DNA of 64,000 bases, taken from contig OY776121.1 in assembly GCA_963675135.1 (NCBI GenBank), positions 61,401,265 through 61,465,264 on the forward strand, in the 5' to 3' direction. The stretch comes from Galeopsis tetrahit (Eukaryota > Streptophyta > Magnoliopsida > Lamiales > Lamiaceae). How positions within the stretch are numbered: the stretch's first letter is position 1; every line of letters starts with the position of its first letter. The notes under the pieces were generated by a model. That model was not told where the DNA came from, did not search any database, and saw only the letters and a program-made list of their open reading frames with translations. The position numbers and the translations under genes were made by a program. Shown piece after piece: positions 22,026-33,722 of this stretch.

Positions 22026-22955
22026 ACATTAACGCAATATCATTAGTACATCTACAAAAACTTTTTAATAAACTACTAGAAACACAAAATTTAATACTAT
22101 CACAACATTTCAACAACTATTAAAAAAAAAAAAAAACTTATGTAATCAAAACTAATATTAACAAAAACTCATAAAATCAAAACTAAAACAACAAAAATCA
22201 AGAAAACATACTGAAATCAGTAAACGAAAGGAGAAAAACATATAAAACAAATAAAAACTAACAAGGTATCTACATAAAAATACGAAATACCCATTAAATA
22301 AAAAGGACAACACAAAACGATCAAATCAAAATGTACCGTAGAGTTTTAAAATAGATGCTAACAACTGCTCTGATAGAAACCGTGGTAAAACCGCTCGAAG
22401 AAATTGTCGAGACGAAGAAATCGCACGTCGCCGTAAACTGTTTTCGCTGAGAGAGAGAGAGAAGTCTGAAAATAACTAAGAATGACAGAAAGAAAGGAAT
22501 TCGAAAAGTTGAAAAAAAATCGTGTACGAAAAATAGAAAAATGGGTCATAAACGAGTCAAGAATTCGGATATAAGTTTTAAAACATAAGCGGGCCGGTTC
22601 AGTTTACATAGATGAATGGATACAAGGTTGGTCAATTTAATTAAGCAAGACCCATTGACTTTTGGCTAGGATGGTAGGCTTTTGCGTAGAATTCTTTTAT
22701 ATGATTGCACATAGCATTAATGCATTTATTTTATGCAATATGCAATCACACTACATTCCCTTATTAATAAATTAAATTAATAAATATAAAATTAAAAATA
22801 TATACTTTTAAATATAAAATAAATAAAAACATTTAATCATATATAAAATAACAATATATATCCTTAGAATACAAAATCAATTTTCACCTTTTTAAACTTA
22901 AATTGAAATTGAAATAGAATAGTTTAATTGAAGGGGTGATATTGGGTGAAATATT
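22026..22955. other. AT-rich stretch with a small GC-richer island
   Basis: A minus-strand frame 22358-22549 (62 codons, LSAKTVYGDVRFLRLDNFFE) covers the GC-richer part and a GA-repeat leader. No family recognised; it could be the first exon of a lost gene. An imperfect hairpin GATTGCACATAGCAT / ATGCAATATGCAATC lies at about 22700-22750. Confidence 0.4.
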
Positions 22956-23061
22956 GCATATATGAATCAGTCCAATTCACATTCACATTCTTTATAAATA
23001 CACCCACCGACAGTCCAATTCACACTCACATTCTTTATAAATACACCCACTGACAGTCCAA

Positions 23062-23540
23062 TTCACACTCAAATCGCAATCATGATTCTTCAATTCCATG
23101 ACAATCGACATCATCTTCCATCTCGGCCACGATCCATGGCGGTCAAAAACCTCTGCTCATTTCGACCACCGACGCGACTGCTTCGATCAATCTCCTTTGT
23201 GTTCGCGATTCAGGAGCTTCTCCGACATCAATGGCACTCGCCTGCAACACTCACTTCGCTCTCGTTGTTCGTATTTGTCCAAATCGAAGCTACATTGCTT
23301 CGTCTTCTTCACCATGCTCATGCGCAGCCTCTTCCTTCGGTTGACAACGGTCCGGCGGAGGATTGTGAGTATGTTGTTGATGGATCTCTGATCAGTCGGC
23401 ACTCGGAGCCGGTGATCTTGTCGATGAAATCTCAGGCGGCGACTGCTGACCTAGGGTGCCCTTCTATTTGGCTAGGGTTCTCTTCAATTGGGCTTGGTAA
23501 TATGCACCCCCTATTTTCTTCAGTGCACCCTGGTCTGCAC
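23062..23540 (+). other. GC-rich gene-like segment in element B
   Basis: Collinear with 18530-18655 plus 19720-20060. A frame of 195 codons is open (23082-23669), but other frames are almost as long and the C-terminal part is repeat. I do not recognise a protein family and would not call it a gene. Confidence 0.5.
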
Positions 23541-23726
23541 TCCCTCCACTTTTTTATGGTATTATTGTTAGTGGTATTGGTATTACTAGTTATTGATTGT
23601 GGTATTACTATTAAATACACTATTGAATTAATATTAATGATTATTGATTACAGTATTATTGATTATTAATTGTGGTATTACTGGTTATTGTTTGTGGTAT
23701 TACTGATTGTGTGGAATTATTTATTA

Positions 23727-24019
23727 CTCCCCCCGTCCAATTTCATTATTCCCACTTTCCTTTTTTGGTTGTCCAATTTTATTATGCTCATTCCCTTTCT
23801 GGAAATAATACTATTCACACTACTTTATCTTCACCCTCCAACTATCAGTTATTTACTCAAATTGTCACTAACTTTATTCATAAACAATCACTTTATCTAT
23901 AAATGGACCCCACAACATCCCATCATACCCCCAACTTATCTACTTTATACATAAACTAATCAATATTCATTAAAACTCGTGCCCGAAGAAATGGGCATAA
24001 TAAAATTGGACGGAGGGAG
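23727..24019. mobile_element. Stowaway-type MITE
   Basis: TA-flanked, CTCCCCCCGTCCAATTTCAT at one end and AAAATTGGACGGAGGGAG at the other. The inner sequence is also partly inverted (CATTATTCCCAC / GGGCATAATAAA). Confidence 0.85.
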
Positions 24020-24819
24020 TATTAATTAAGGCATTACTGCTTATTATTATTGTTTATGTTATTATATATTATTGTTTATGGTATCACTCATAATTGTTTT
24101 TGGTATTACTAAATATAATTTGATTTGTGAAATTATTTGTTATTGTATAAGATATTAATGATTAATGTTTATGGTATTACTAATTACTGTTCATTCCTTC
24201 ATGGTATTACTGATAATTATTTTTTGGTATTACTTTATATAATTAGATGTGTGAAATAATTTGTTATTGTATAAAATTTTACTAATTAATATTAATGGTA
24301 TTACAGATTACTGTCTGTGGTATTACTAATAATTGTTCTTGGTATTATTGAATATAATTAAATGTGTGTAATTATTTGTTTTTGTATAAGATATTACTGA
24401 TTATTATTAATGGTATTACTGATTATGATTTATGGTATTACTGGTTATTACTTATTGTACTAGCGACTATAATAAAATTATATATATAATATTATTTTAT
24501 ATTAAAAATTTTAAAAATACTAAACAAAAAAAAAGAAAAAATAAAGCTGGAAAAAAAATGAAGAAATAAAAAGTTTGAAATAAAAACTGAAAATTGAAAA
24601 AAAAAATTAAAAGAAAAAAAAAATTGAGATTTGTGACTAATTTCAATTGTTTTTTTTAATTATGTTTTTACGATTTTATTTTTAAAAATATAGGTGATTT
24701 AGTGGTGAATCGATGATAACTCAGCTGCAAATTGTAAATGTATAAATTAAGATTGATTTTATTATATTTTGTGTAAATCAATAAAAAGATAATATAGTTT
24801 TTTAAATATAATTATTTAA

Positions 24820-25115
24820 AAAAAAAATTGGGGGTAAACTCATAAAATGAGCGGGTGCAGATAATTTGGGGGTGAACTCATAAAGTGAGTGGGTGCAGAT
24901 AATTGTAGTATAAATATAATTTGGGGGTGAACTCATAAAATGAGCGGGTGTAGATAATTGTGGTAAAAAAATAATTTGGGGGTGAACTCATAAAATGAGT
25001 GGGTGTAGTTGTAAAACAATGATTTGGAGGTGAATTCATAAAATGAGTGGGGGTAGATAACTGTGGTAAAAAGAATTGGGTAAAAAAAATTGGGGTGAAC
25101 TTAAAAAAATAACGG
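24820..25115 (+). repeat. Tandem array of element B
   Basis: About six units of GGGGGTGAACTCATAAAATG, then AGYGGGTGCAGATAATT, same orientation as 21165-21480. Confidence 0.85.
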
Positions 25116-25130
25116 GTGCAGATAATCTCC

Positions 25131-26002
25131 TGGCCCATATTCTATTTTGGTGATGTATGCATGGTACATGCAAGGGCACGCAAGTGTGACCCTTATATAA
25201 AATAGTTTGTGTTATTACTACATAAAATATTGTGTGTTACTACATATTACAATTTGAATTACTACATTTAATAGCCTGTGTTCGGCAACAAAATAAAAAA
25301 TAAAAAAATTCACAGAAACGGGTAAAATAATCGTCAGTCAAAATTAAAACACAAGGGGACCAATTGACAAATATAATAATTAACCTAAATGAATTAATGG
25401 TGGTTCAATAACATATATTTTTAGCCATAATAAGTCAATAATCTTTCCGCCACTTAAATAGTGAATATTGCATATAAGTTAATTTAAAATCTAAATAAAA
25501 ACATGAATAAAATTTTATAAATTTGTAAAACCTCCTCCTAAGCCCACTCAACCCTCAATCGCCCATCGCCCATCTTAATCATCTTCTTCACTAAACTAAT
25601 CTGTAATTCACGATCGGAAAAAGTTTTCATGACCAAAATATCATAACAGCTGCACCTCTCTCTCTCTTCCGTCACCGCGAAAAAATATAGAGCAATGTTG
25701 ATAAGCATATGACAAATTCACATAAAAAACTGGAACTGAAAAATCAAAATTTGGTATAACGGTTGATGAATTTGACGATAGATTGTCGGGAAATGATAGG
25801 ACAACCAAAACGATTAGAGCGAGGGGTGAGTGACCGAAAAACATGGCAACGACTATTACGAAAATCACGATTTTCATATTTTAAATTGAAGAACATTTAG
25901 GCAACAAAGTGAAAAATAGATATGACACTATTTTATTCCACACTTGTGTTTTCTATTATTACCCCTCATTAGGATAAAATACAATATGTCCTCGGCAGAA
26001 AA
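25131..26002. other. Spacer, no convincing gene
   Basis: Starts with TTATTACTACATAAAAT-type sequence related to the 47.2-47.6 kb repeat. A minus-strand frame 25641-25877 (78 codons) begins with a hydrophobic stretch like a signal peptide but has no family resemblance and no neighbouring exon that I can see. Confidence 0.4.
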
Positions 26003-27650
26003 GAAATATTTTTTTTTTTGACAACATAACAAGGATACAACAATTACATACGGAAAGTTGAGAGAACCAGATCCTTGTAATATTGTGGACAATCATCTTC
26101 ACACCAGTCTTGAGGCGATGAAGTGAGATAAACTCCTTGAGCTAACTCATGTGCAACAGAATTCAGAGATCGAGGAACATACTGACAATCCCACACTAGG
26201 ATTTGTTGGAGAGCTTGCTTTACTTTAGACGCAATTTTACCTTCTTTTGATCCATCCTCAACACACTTTTTAAAGTATTAATCACATCCATAGAATCCAA
26301 TCTAACACCAGCAAGCTTGATTCTATTCTGAATACACTTCATAACACCAATTTCCAGAGCCTTAAGTTCAGCACCATATACAGTACCTATATTATCAATC
26401 AATGATGCTCCTGCAAACAACACGTTTCCCTTGGAACCAATAACCACATAACCTGCAGCAAAAAATCTTTTAGCTTCATTAAATGCAGCATCAGTGAACA
26501 AAAGATTACCCCCATTTTGTGCCAATAAAATTTCTTTTTCCTTATGCACAAAATTCTCCAACACATTCTCCATCTTATTGTATCCTATTAAATCCTTCCA
26601 GTAAGATAATGCCCAAGCAACATCAAACTTGAGATATTTAATCCTACCATTGCCATCCTTAAATTCGAGATGCAGCAGCTTACACCTCTCCTTCCATATA
26701 GCCCAAGCCACCATAACAATACATTCCAAACCTTCTTTATCCAAATTACTAAGGCACCAAATCAAAAAAACCAACCCATCTCCATGCACTGCCCTTTTAA
26801 TAATCCTCCAGAAATTTTGATGTTTCCAAGTATTTTTGGCCAATGGACAAGTAAATAAACAATGCATCGTAGTAGCCGAATAAAAATCACAACATAAGCA
26901 ACGAGAATTTGTAGGCACATGGTGATAAACAAGATTACTTTCTGATGCAATCAGACCTCTAGCCAACTTCCAACAAAAAATACGTACCTTAGGCGGAACT
27001 CGAAGCTTCCATATTTGCTTGAACACCTTTTGCAACGTATTCTCACTCGTAGATACCACTTCTTTGATACCCTGTGTCTGATTGCATGCCATTTGGTAAC
27101 CAGATGCGACAGTATACTTTCCAGTAGATGTTTTTGGCCAGAAGAGTTGGTCTTGCTCATCCGGCGCCATCCTTGGCATTGATAGAATTCTTTCAGCTTC
27201 AAAGGGCAGAAAAGCTTGTAAAACCAAAGATTCATTCCACCCACCATCTTGCAACAGAAATCGACTAACCATAGAAGCACTTGCAATTCTTGAGTTGATT
27301 CTACCATCATTTGAACCAACAATCCATCGATTTTTAAAAATATGGACATTATCACCCAAACCAATCCTCCATCTAGCACCCTCTTCCAGCAATTCTTTAC
27401 TCCACATCAACGATCTCCACACAAAGGAAGGATTAGAGCCCACATTCATATCCGTCAAATTTGTATGCTTAAAATATCTTGCCTTAAAAACCTTGCTTAT
27501 TAAAGTGTTAGGCATAGTAATGATTCTCCAAAGCTGTTTTGCAAGCAAAGCCTTGTTGAATTGGACCATCTTCCGAAAGCCTAACCCACCCTCCATCTTA
27601 TTTTTACATAATTCATCCCATTTAATTCTTTTGGTAAGAAGATAATTATA
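26003..27650 (-). mobile_element. 5'-truncated LINE (L1-like), reverse transcriptase C-terminus to RNase H
   Basis: On the minus strand from about 27645: GGLGFRKMVQFNKALLAKQLWR (RT thumb/connection), the zf-RVT region (WKLRVPPKVRIFCWKLARG, CLCCDFYSATTMHCLF) and an RNase H-like domain (LLFTDAAFNEAKRFFAAGYV, YGAELKALEIG, RLDSMDVIN). The frame shifts near 26240; coding then resumes as QQILVWDCQYVPRSLNSVAHELAQG and stops at 26044. An A tract on the minus strand (26009-26019) marks the 3' end. Upstream endonuclease and RT palm domains are absent. I did not find a clear target duplication. Non-functional. Confidence 0.88.
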
Positions 27651-27768
27651 TTTCCGTGTGTACCATTGTCAAGAATTTGCAGAGAGTTTTATTCGTATGT
27701 GTACATGTGGGCACCTAGCTCACACGGAAGATGATGACCAACCAACTCAACTCATTAATGATGTACAA

Positions 27769-28056
27769 CTCTCTCCGTCCCCCGAAAAGTTTGCGGGGAA
27801 TCTTTAACACATGATTTAAGAAAAAAATGTAATGATGATAATGTTGAGGGGTAATTTTATAAACTTTTATATATAAAGTAAATAAAGTAGGTGGATTGAG
27901 TGTATGGTGTGGGTCCCAAAAGTAATGGCATAAAGAGTAAATATGTGTATATTGTTATGGTGGAGATTGTGATGATTATTTCTATTTTGGGGTATGCAAA
28001 CTTTTCGAGGACAAACAAAAAATGAAAGTATGAAAACTTTTCAGGATGGAGAGAGT
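27769..28056. mobile_element. Stowaway-type MITE
   Basis: Ends ACTCTCTCCGTCCCCCGAAA and GGATGGAGAGAGT, with further pairing of AAAAGTTTGC and AAAACTTTTC. The flanking host sequence AGATGATGACC...CTCAACTCATTAATGATG occurs on both sides, so a local duplication accompanies it. Confidence 0.75.
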
Positions 28057-28472
28057 ACTTATCTATATTAATTTTAACTATGTAAGATGATGACCGAGCA
28101 ACAAACTCAACTCATTAATGATGAAATTGGATGTACTACTTATCTATATTAATTTTAACTATGTACTGACATACTTTAGCTAGCTACCTAGTGTTTCAGA
28201 ATATATCTGCTTTGAAACTCTATTTGGCTGGTTCATATTGGCCCGGCCAACTCTATATTCAAATTTATTATACAATTAATGTGGTAATTTATACTAATAT
28301 ATACACTTTGTTCTAATGTTACGATCATCCTAAACTCTCCTTTGACTCATCCTTAGGTAAATCATTAATGTTACAACGAAAATAGAATCTATATTGTAAA
28401 GTGAAAGTAACTAATACCATATAAAAATGCAAATCAGTTGCACAGTGCAATTGGTCAAAAACAAAATATTTG
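28057..28472. other. Spacer, short duplications only
   Basis: TACTTATCTATATTAATTTT occurs at about 28056 and 28138. No gene seen. Confidence 0.5.
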
Positions 28473-28720
28473 CAAGAACACAAGGCATCATTCAATGTGC
28501 TTGGAATATGAAATGAGGCGAGAGTGGGTTACAAAAGTGCAGGGTCATTTCAAGAACACAAGGCATATGTGCATCATTCAATGTGCTTGGAATATGAAAT
28601 GAAAGCAAGAGTGGGTTACAAAAGTGCAAGGTCATTTCAAGAACACAAGGCATATGTGCATCATTCAATGTGCTTGGAATATGAAATGAAGCGAGAGTTG
28701 GTCACAAAAGTGCAGGGTCA
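28473..28720. repeat. 87-bp minisatellite downstream of the F-box gene
   Basis: Three units beginning CAAGAACACAAGGCAT at 28473, 28551 and 28638. The first unit is 78 bases, lacking ATATGTGCA. The unit length is a multiple of three, so a plus-strand frame stays open across it, but this is not a gene. It probably lies in the 3' untranslated region of the F-box gene. Confidence 0.9.
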
Positions 28721-30176
28721 TTTACGAGACAGCTCAATTGTTGCTTTTGACGATGATTTATGGCAGGTGGACAGTGTATCAGAGATTTTGGTAAACTCAC
28801 TTGTCTCTGAGATGTTGATCACCATCTCCTCTAAGTCAGGCGCTCGCCTAAGCAGAATCAAGGCCAACATCAGCAGTGGTTCTCCTCCAAAGTCGTTAAT
28901 GGTTATCTTCCTAAGATGCAACAGATCACCATCCAAATCATCCAAATCGTCCCGATGCGAATCAGAATTGTCCTAATTAAAACAACAAATTTAGATAAAA
29001 GATTTGCATTCAAAAAATAGAATACTCCGTATATGATTAATTAGGACTTACAGTCTCTGTTTCATAGGCATATAATGACAGTGTTTGAAGTTTTGGTGAA
29101 GATTTGAGCAGCTCGATAATACCAGGAATGGTACAGTGTAAACTACAATCACAGTGTAGTGTCAAATGTTGCAGATCTTTAAACTGTGTCAGTTTCATGC
29201 CCTTCCACATCATACTCGACAGAACCTAAAACCAAAGTAGTGCAAATATAGATATTAGATACTTCAACAAATAGTATGTTACCTAAGAATGTTAAATAAA
29301 ACGCACCCTAAAGCAACGGGCGTGTAGATGAAAATCAACAACATGCTTAAAGCTTTCAAAGAATTCCTCTGCAACTTCCGTCCAAGACACGTCATAAGAA
29401 CCCACTCTAAAGCATAGACCAATATTAACCACATCTGGGATTTTGCTGATCTTAGCTCCAAGTATCAGACAAATATGCAAATCGCGGGGTGCTGATAATA
29501 TTTTCAGATCTATAAATGTATTTACTGTAAGGTATTGAAGACTTGGAGAATCGACATCCAAACGGTTGAATCCACGGCATGCAATTAAACTCAGACTTTT
29601 TAACACTGAACAAGTTGATAATATTTCATCAAGTAAATGATTATTCAGTTCCACAGCTTCAAGGTTTAAATCGATCAGAGAATCCCACTTGATTTTCCCT
29701 AATTTGTAGGGTGGCATCATGCAACCCTCAAGATACAAGGTAGTCAATGAAGATAAGGAATACATCACCTCAGGCAGTGTATAACGGTCATAGATAACAT
29801 CACTACGGTCACAGCTACCATCACTACGCCGCCAGCGGCCCAAACGCAAAATAAGTTGTTTTACCTTTTTCTTCACACAAAATTCAATCCAGCCATCAAC
29901 ATCGGAAATATATTTCTTCGGGAACCAAAATTCAATTTCCAATTTCTCCAAAGTATCCACCTTACTAATAGCAACAACCCTATTGATCCACGACACAAAT
30001 TCTTCTTTCTCATCCCACCATAGGAGGCTGTCGAATTTTAAAGTCTTCATTTCTGCCCAAACACGTTCCCACCTTTTCGACAAATGAACTGTTCTAGAAG
30101 CTGTGTGCATATCGACAAGAGATATGATTTCAACGAGCAAGTCATCTGGCAATTTAGCAAAGTGATCAATCTCCAT
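28718..30176 (-). CDS. F-box/LRR/FBD protein
   Basis: Three exons in phase: 30176-29307, 29225-29052, 28972-28718 (stop). The start is the ATG at 30176 (MEIDHFAKLPDDLLVEIISL), the usual beginning of this family. An in-frame ATG at 30191 is a near alternative. The F-box is at residues about 6-45 (LPDDLLVEIIS...VHLSKRWERVW). Leucine-rich stretches follow (LTTLYLEG, LIDLNLEAVELNN, LKSLSLIACRGFN). The FBD end is in exons 2-3 (LQTLSLYAYETE, LRKITINDFGGEP...RRAPDLEEMVI). All splice sites are GT-AG and no lesion is seen. Known role: substrate receptor of SCF ubiquitin ligases; the target cannot be told. The open frame extends upstream to 30377 and there is fused to an HDH exon. A decayed relative is at 8.6 and 12.7 kb. 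Confidence 0.88.
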
Positions 30177-30847
30177 CTCCTGTATTTTCATCAAATGTAA
30201 ATCAAATTCAATTTCAACTAACCGCAAAATAAAGGTTTGAGGCCCAATATGAACAGCACAAACTAACCAATCCAAACAAACTAACTGCCACTTGCGGAAA
30301 GTAAAAGAATTTACAAAAGGACTGAACTTAACTGTAATGTACTTCAAGAAGGAGTCTAGGGACACCCCTCTGCACATGCGTTCATAACCGTAGGTTGGAA
30401 GAACATGATTAGTGACACTTCTCCTACACTCTCGGGCGTCCGCTCACCCAAAAATACAGAACCTGCATGAAGTTTAAACAGTCTTCAATTGAGAAAAATG
30501 TATATCAACTGCGAAAGGGCATAATGCATTAAATGGTACTTAAACTAAAAAAATTATTGAAAATTCAATAGGTCCATAAATTAGTTTTTATTTTAAGGTT
30601 TTTAAGTATCAAACGAGCTCACTGAGACGAAAATTGACAGTTTTTTACGATTCACCTAAATGGTCCCGTTAACTAATGTACATATCAGCTTTATTTAATT
30701 TTAATTATATACAAAAAGCATTTGATCTCACAAGTCATTTTAGGTACTTACTCATCAATCATCATTTGTAGTATTGAGATTAAAGCAACTTGCACAAAAC
30801 ACATTTATATAATGTATATTAATAAAAGTAAAGTACATAGTGGAGTA

Positions 30848-31090
30848 CTCCCTCTGTCCCAGAGAAAGCTCCCCATGAGCTTCAGACACGAATGTTAAGA
30901 AATACTAATATAATAAGAAATACTAATATAATAATTAATTTTATTGGGTAACTATTCTCTCTCACAATTCATTATATTATTTGTTTTCTCCATCGCATCA
31001 TCTCTAATACATTTACTTGTTATATTAGTATTTTTTAACAACCGTGTCTGGAGCTCATGTGGAGTTTTCCCTGGGACGGAGGGAGTATTA
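30848..31090. mobile_element. Stowaway-type MITE in HDH intron
   Basis: CTCCCTCTGTCCCAGAGAAA and TTTTCCCTGGGACGGAGGGA as terminal inverted repeats, flanked by TA. Confidence 0.85.
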
Positions 31091-31240
31091 TTTAATGGGA
31101 TCATTAAGGTAAATAAAAAAATTCCGTCAATTTTCGTCTCGAGAGAGCTTTGAAATAAAATTTCAATATTTGAAGGGCTTTTTAAAGCGAAAAATAGTTT
31201 AAGGACCTACAAAAAAATGATTGTTCAGGGATATGTTGAT

Positions 31241-31305
31241 GCATTATGTCATTCTGAAAGTGGAATGGCATTATGTCATTCTGAAAGTGGAATGGCATTA
31301 TGTCA
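31241..31305. repeat. 27-bp tandem repeat
   Basis: GCATTATGTCATTCTGAAAG... begins at 31241, 31268 and 31295, with two full units and one partial. In an HDH intron. Confidence 0.9.
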
Positions 31306-32118
31306 TAAGCACAATGCTGAAGTCCAAATAAAACAAACGTGCTTCTGAAAGAAAAAAAGAAGCAAAATCTATTTGCAAAAAACATTTCATAGGAAGTTGG
31401 CAAATCAATAAGTGCATGTCAGATAGGTTAATTTAGCAGAGTAATAAGTCAGCATTTGTGGGGGTTCAAAACAGCTTAATGGCCTTAAAAAAGTAAAACT
31501 GATGCAATTGGAATATTTCATAATGATCAAGAAAAATGGATAAATAGGATGTAGAACAATTTTGAAAGCACAGGGACAACAATAATACAACCCACATGAC
31601 ACAGACAAAAGTGTGTGCATGATGATAACCTGCATTCTCGACGAAGGATTCCCACTTCTCGGCATCATTCACATTGATGATCAAATGCTCGGGTGCATAC
31701 AAGTTTGAAAAGCCAATAGCCTACAAATTCCAAATATAATCGCAATTTTAGAACAAAATGTAAGAAAATTAAAATTTATGCAAGAAATCATTTAACACCG
31801 CTGTCAAGTCAATGGGCACACATGTATTAAAGAGAGAACATTTTTTTCTTCATTGAAAACACAAAATTCTCATATTGCCATGTGTAAGTATAAAATTCAA
31901 ACCTCAACCATGTCGCGTGCATGAACAATAAAGCTGTGACTTAGTGCTTTTGCAGCAAAGCTTCCCCGAGGAAGGCTGTTGCATTGCTTGTTAATTTGAT
32001 CCTCAATTGCAGTTATATCCACACCATCCCCAGCTACTACAAGAACAACTTGACTATCTGGGCCATGCTCAGCCTGAAATCGAGGGCATACTCTTTTGAT
32101 ATCAGATAAGAAACATAA

Positions 32119-32584
32119 GGGTATGTTTGATTTGGGATTCACATGATTTTGAAATCAAAATCTTGATAAATAGTAATGGTGTGTGCTTGTCTTGGGATTT
32201 ATATAGTGTAAGATTTAACTTTATGTCAAATCAATGTGTAAGAGTGTGTGATGTTGTATTATTATATTATCGTTGATTGTAATTCGTAGTTTCTGAATGA
32301 TTGTGTACTAATAATTAGTGTGCTTTATTGGAAGTTGCAAAAGTGAGAATAAAAGGTGTGATAAGTGATAAATAAAATAAGAGTGGGAATAAAAAAACAT
32401 ATTTTCACTAATGAGTCATCGGGGAAAGTGTAGTGTAGAAAAAAATGGTATTTATAGGGTATATATGTATTTATAGGGGGAATCATTGGGTTATTGAAAA
32501 CCCAGATTTTAAAATCCCAAGTAGAACCAAATATAGATTTCAAAAACCAATTCGGTTTTCTAATATACCAAATCAAACATGCCC
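32119..32584. mobile_element. Tourist/Harbinger-type MITE in HDH intron
   Basis: 466 bases with ends GGGTATGTTTGATTTGGGAT and CCAAATCAAACATGCCC, flanked on both sides by TAA (32116-32118, 32585-32587), as PIF/Harbinger elements are. Confidence 0.85.
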
Positions 32585-33340
32585 TAACAGTATAATTCAA
32601 GGAGAAGTATCTTCATCCATATATTAAGAATCAGACAATAGTTTCCCCAAAAAAACAGGCCCACTAACCATTTTAAATTAAAATAACCATCAGAAGAATA
32701 TGATCATTGATGAAAGGGCAGGCACCTGTGATAGCAAATCGGCTGCTATGTGAACTGGGTTGGCATGCTTATCAGCAATGACGAGCACTTCTGAGGGTCC
32801 AGCAGGCATGTCTATTGAAATCATAGCTTCATGGTTCTATTCAGAAGAAGTAACAATTTAGCCACATGTAGTTAATGATTAAAATGAGCATTTTGATCAA
32901 TTATAATTCATGGAGTATACCTGGAGAATCATTTTTGCAGCTGTGACATACTGATTTCCAGGCCCATATATCTTCTCCACCTGCAGTAATGATATCATAA
33001 AATTGTAAAATAGCAGCAAAAGCAAGGAGACATACAAAACAAGTTCATTACGTATAAGATTAGATAGAAAACACATTTTCTTCGCACTCTATTTTAGTCC
33101 CTGACAGACATTCTCTAGGGCAACAAAGAAATTGCTCCTTAGAACATGTTAGATGACAAGCATTTATCATGTTAAATTACTCATCTCACTTCTGAGTAGG
33201 GAAAAAAAGAAATCATAAAGGTAATTTGTATGTTTCCCTGTGAATCCACACACAAAAAAAAAAAAGCCACAAGCTGATTCATTGACAGAAATAAATATAT
33301 TTTTGGGCTAGTCGAGACGGGTCTTTTTTAACACTCATAT

Positions 33341-33447
33341 AAAAAAAATGATAGTGTTTAATTAAAAAGTGATAATGTTTAAGTAAAAAGTGAATCACTT
33401 TTGTTAAAAATATTTTCACTTTTTAATTAAACACTATCATTTTTTTT
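33341..33447. repeat. 31-bp perfect inverted repeat, 45-base loop
   Basis: Arms 33341-33371 and 33417-33447 pair perfectly (inner arm AATTAAAAAGTG). Nearby is the near-palindrome GTGAGACGGTCTCAC (33542-33556), which is common in plant MITEs. Probably a foldback-type MITE; its outer ends were not fixed. Confidence 0.8.
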
Positions 33448-33707
33448 ACAAACAAAAAATCTGGGAAAAAAAAAAAAGGATTATCCTACCCAAAATTTTA
33501 AAATATGGGTTAAAGGAGATCCGTCTCACGTATCTTTATCCGTGAGACGGTCTCACACAAGTTTTTGCCAATATTTTTTAAACACAAATTAATGTGAAAG
33601 TTTGCTAATATGATTGAATAGATTACTTTTACACCCTCATGGACAATTTTCAAAATGATAAAAAAAAAAGTTGGGGATTAAAGGAAATGTATTGCTTCAA
33701 TGAATAC

Positions 33708-33722
33708 CCGTGCGTTGCACGG
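33708..33722 (-). mobile_element. Helitron-like terminal hairpin (remnant)
   Basis: CCGTGC-GTT-GCACGG is a typical GC-rich Helitron 3' hairpin. On the minus strand the expected CTRRT terminus about ten bases on is not intact, so this is at best a decayed end. Confidence 0.4.

Larger units (their letters stand above)
22956..25130. mobile_element. Composite element B, relative of A without the hAT insert
   Basis: Begins with two copies of a unit containing CATTCTTTATAAATACACCC (about 22978-23058). It then carries the GC-rich segment (23062-23540) shared with element A, TATTACT-rich sequence, the inner AT-rich arm and the array at 24820-25115. It gives the uninterrupted form of the site where the hAT entered element A. 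The inverted left array of A is not present here. Confidence 0.6.

Noticed and set aside
23082..23669. 195-codon frame in element B
   Set aside because: No family resemblance, competing frames nearly as long, and the C-terminal third is TATTACT repeat.
25641..25877. Possible small secreted protein on the minus strand
   Set aside because: Hydrophobic start only; no cysteine pattern, no family match and no supporting exon or promoter signal.
28473..28720. CRISPR-like array
   Set aside because: Units are contiguous without unique spacers, and this is a plant nuclear context.
28524..28976. Plus-strand 150-codon frame with a repeated 29-residue block
   Set aside because: It is the 87-bp minisatellite read in frame and then the antisense of F-box exon 3.
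30177..30377. Start of the F-box protein at the upstream end of the open frame
   Set aside because: The upstream residues are HDH exon sequence plus leader; the family start is at 30176. Kept as a finding about the chimera instead.
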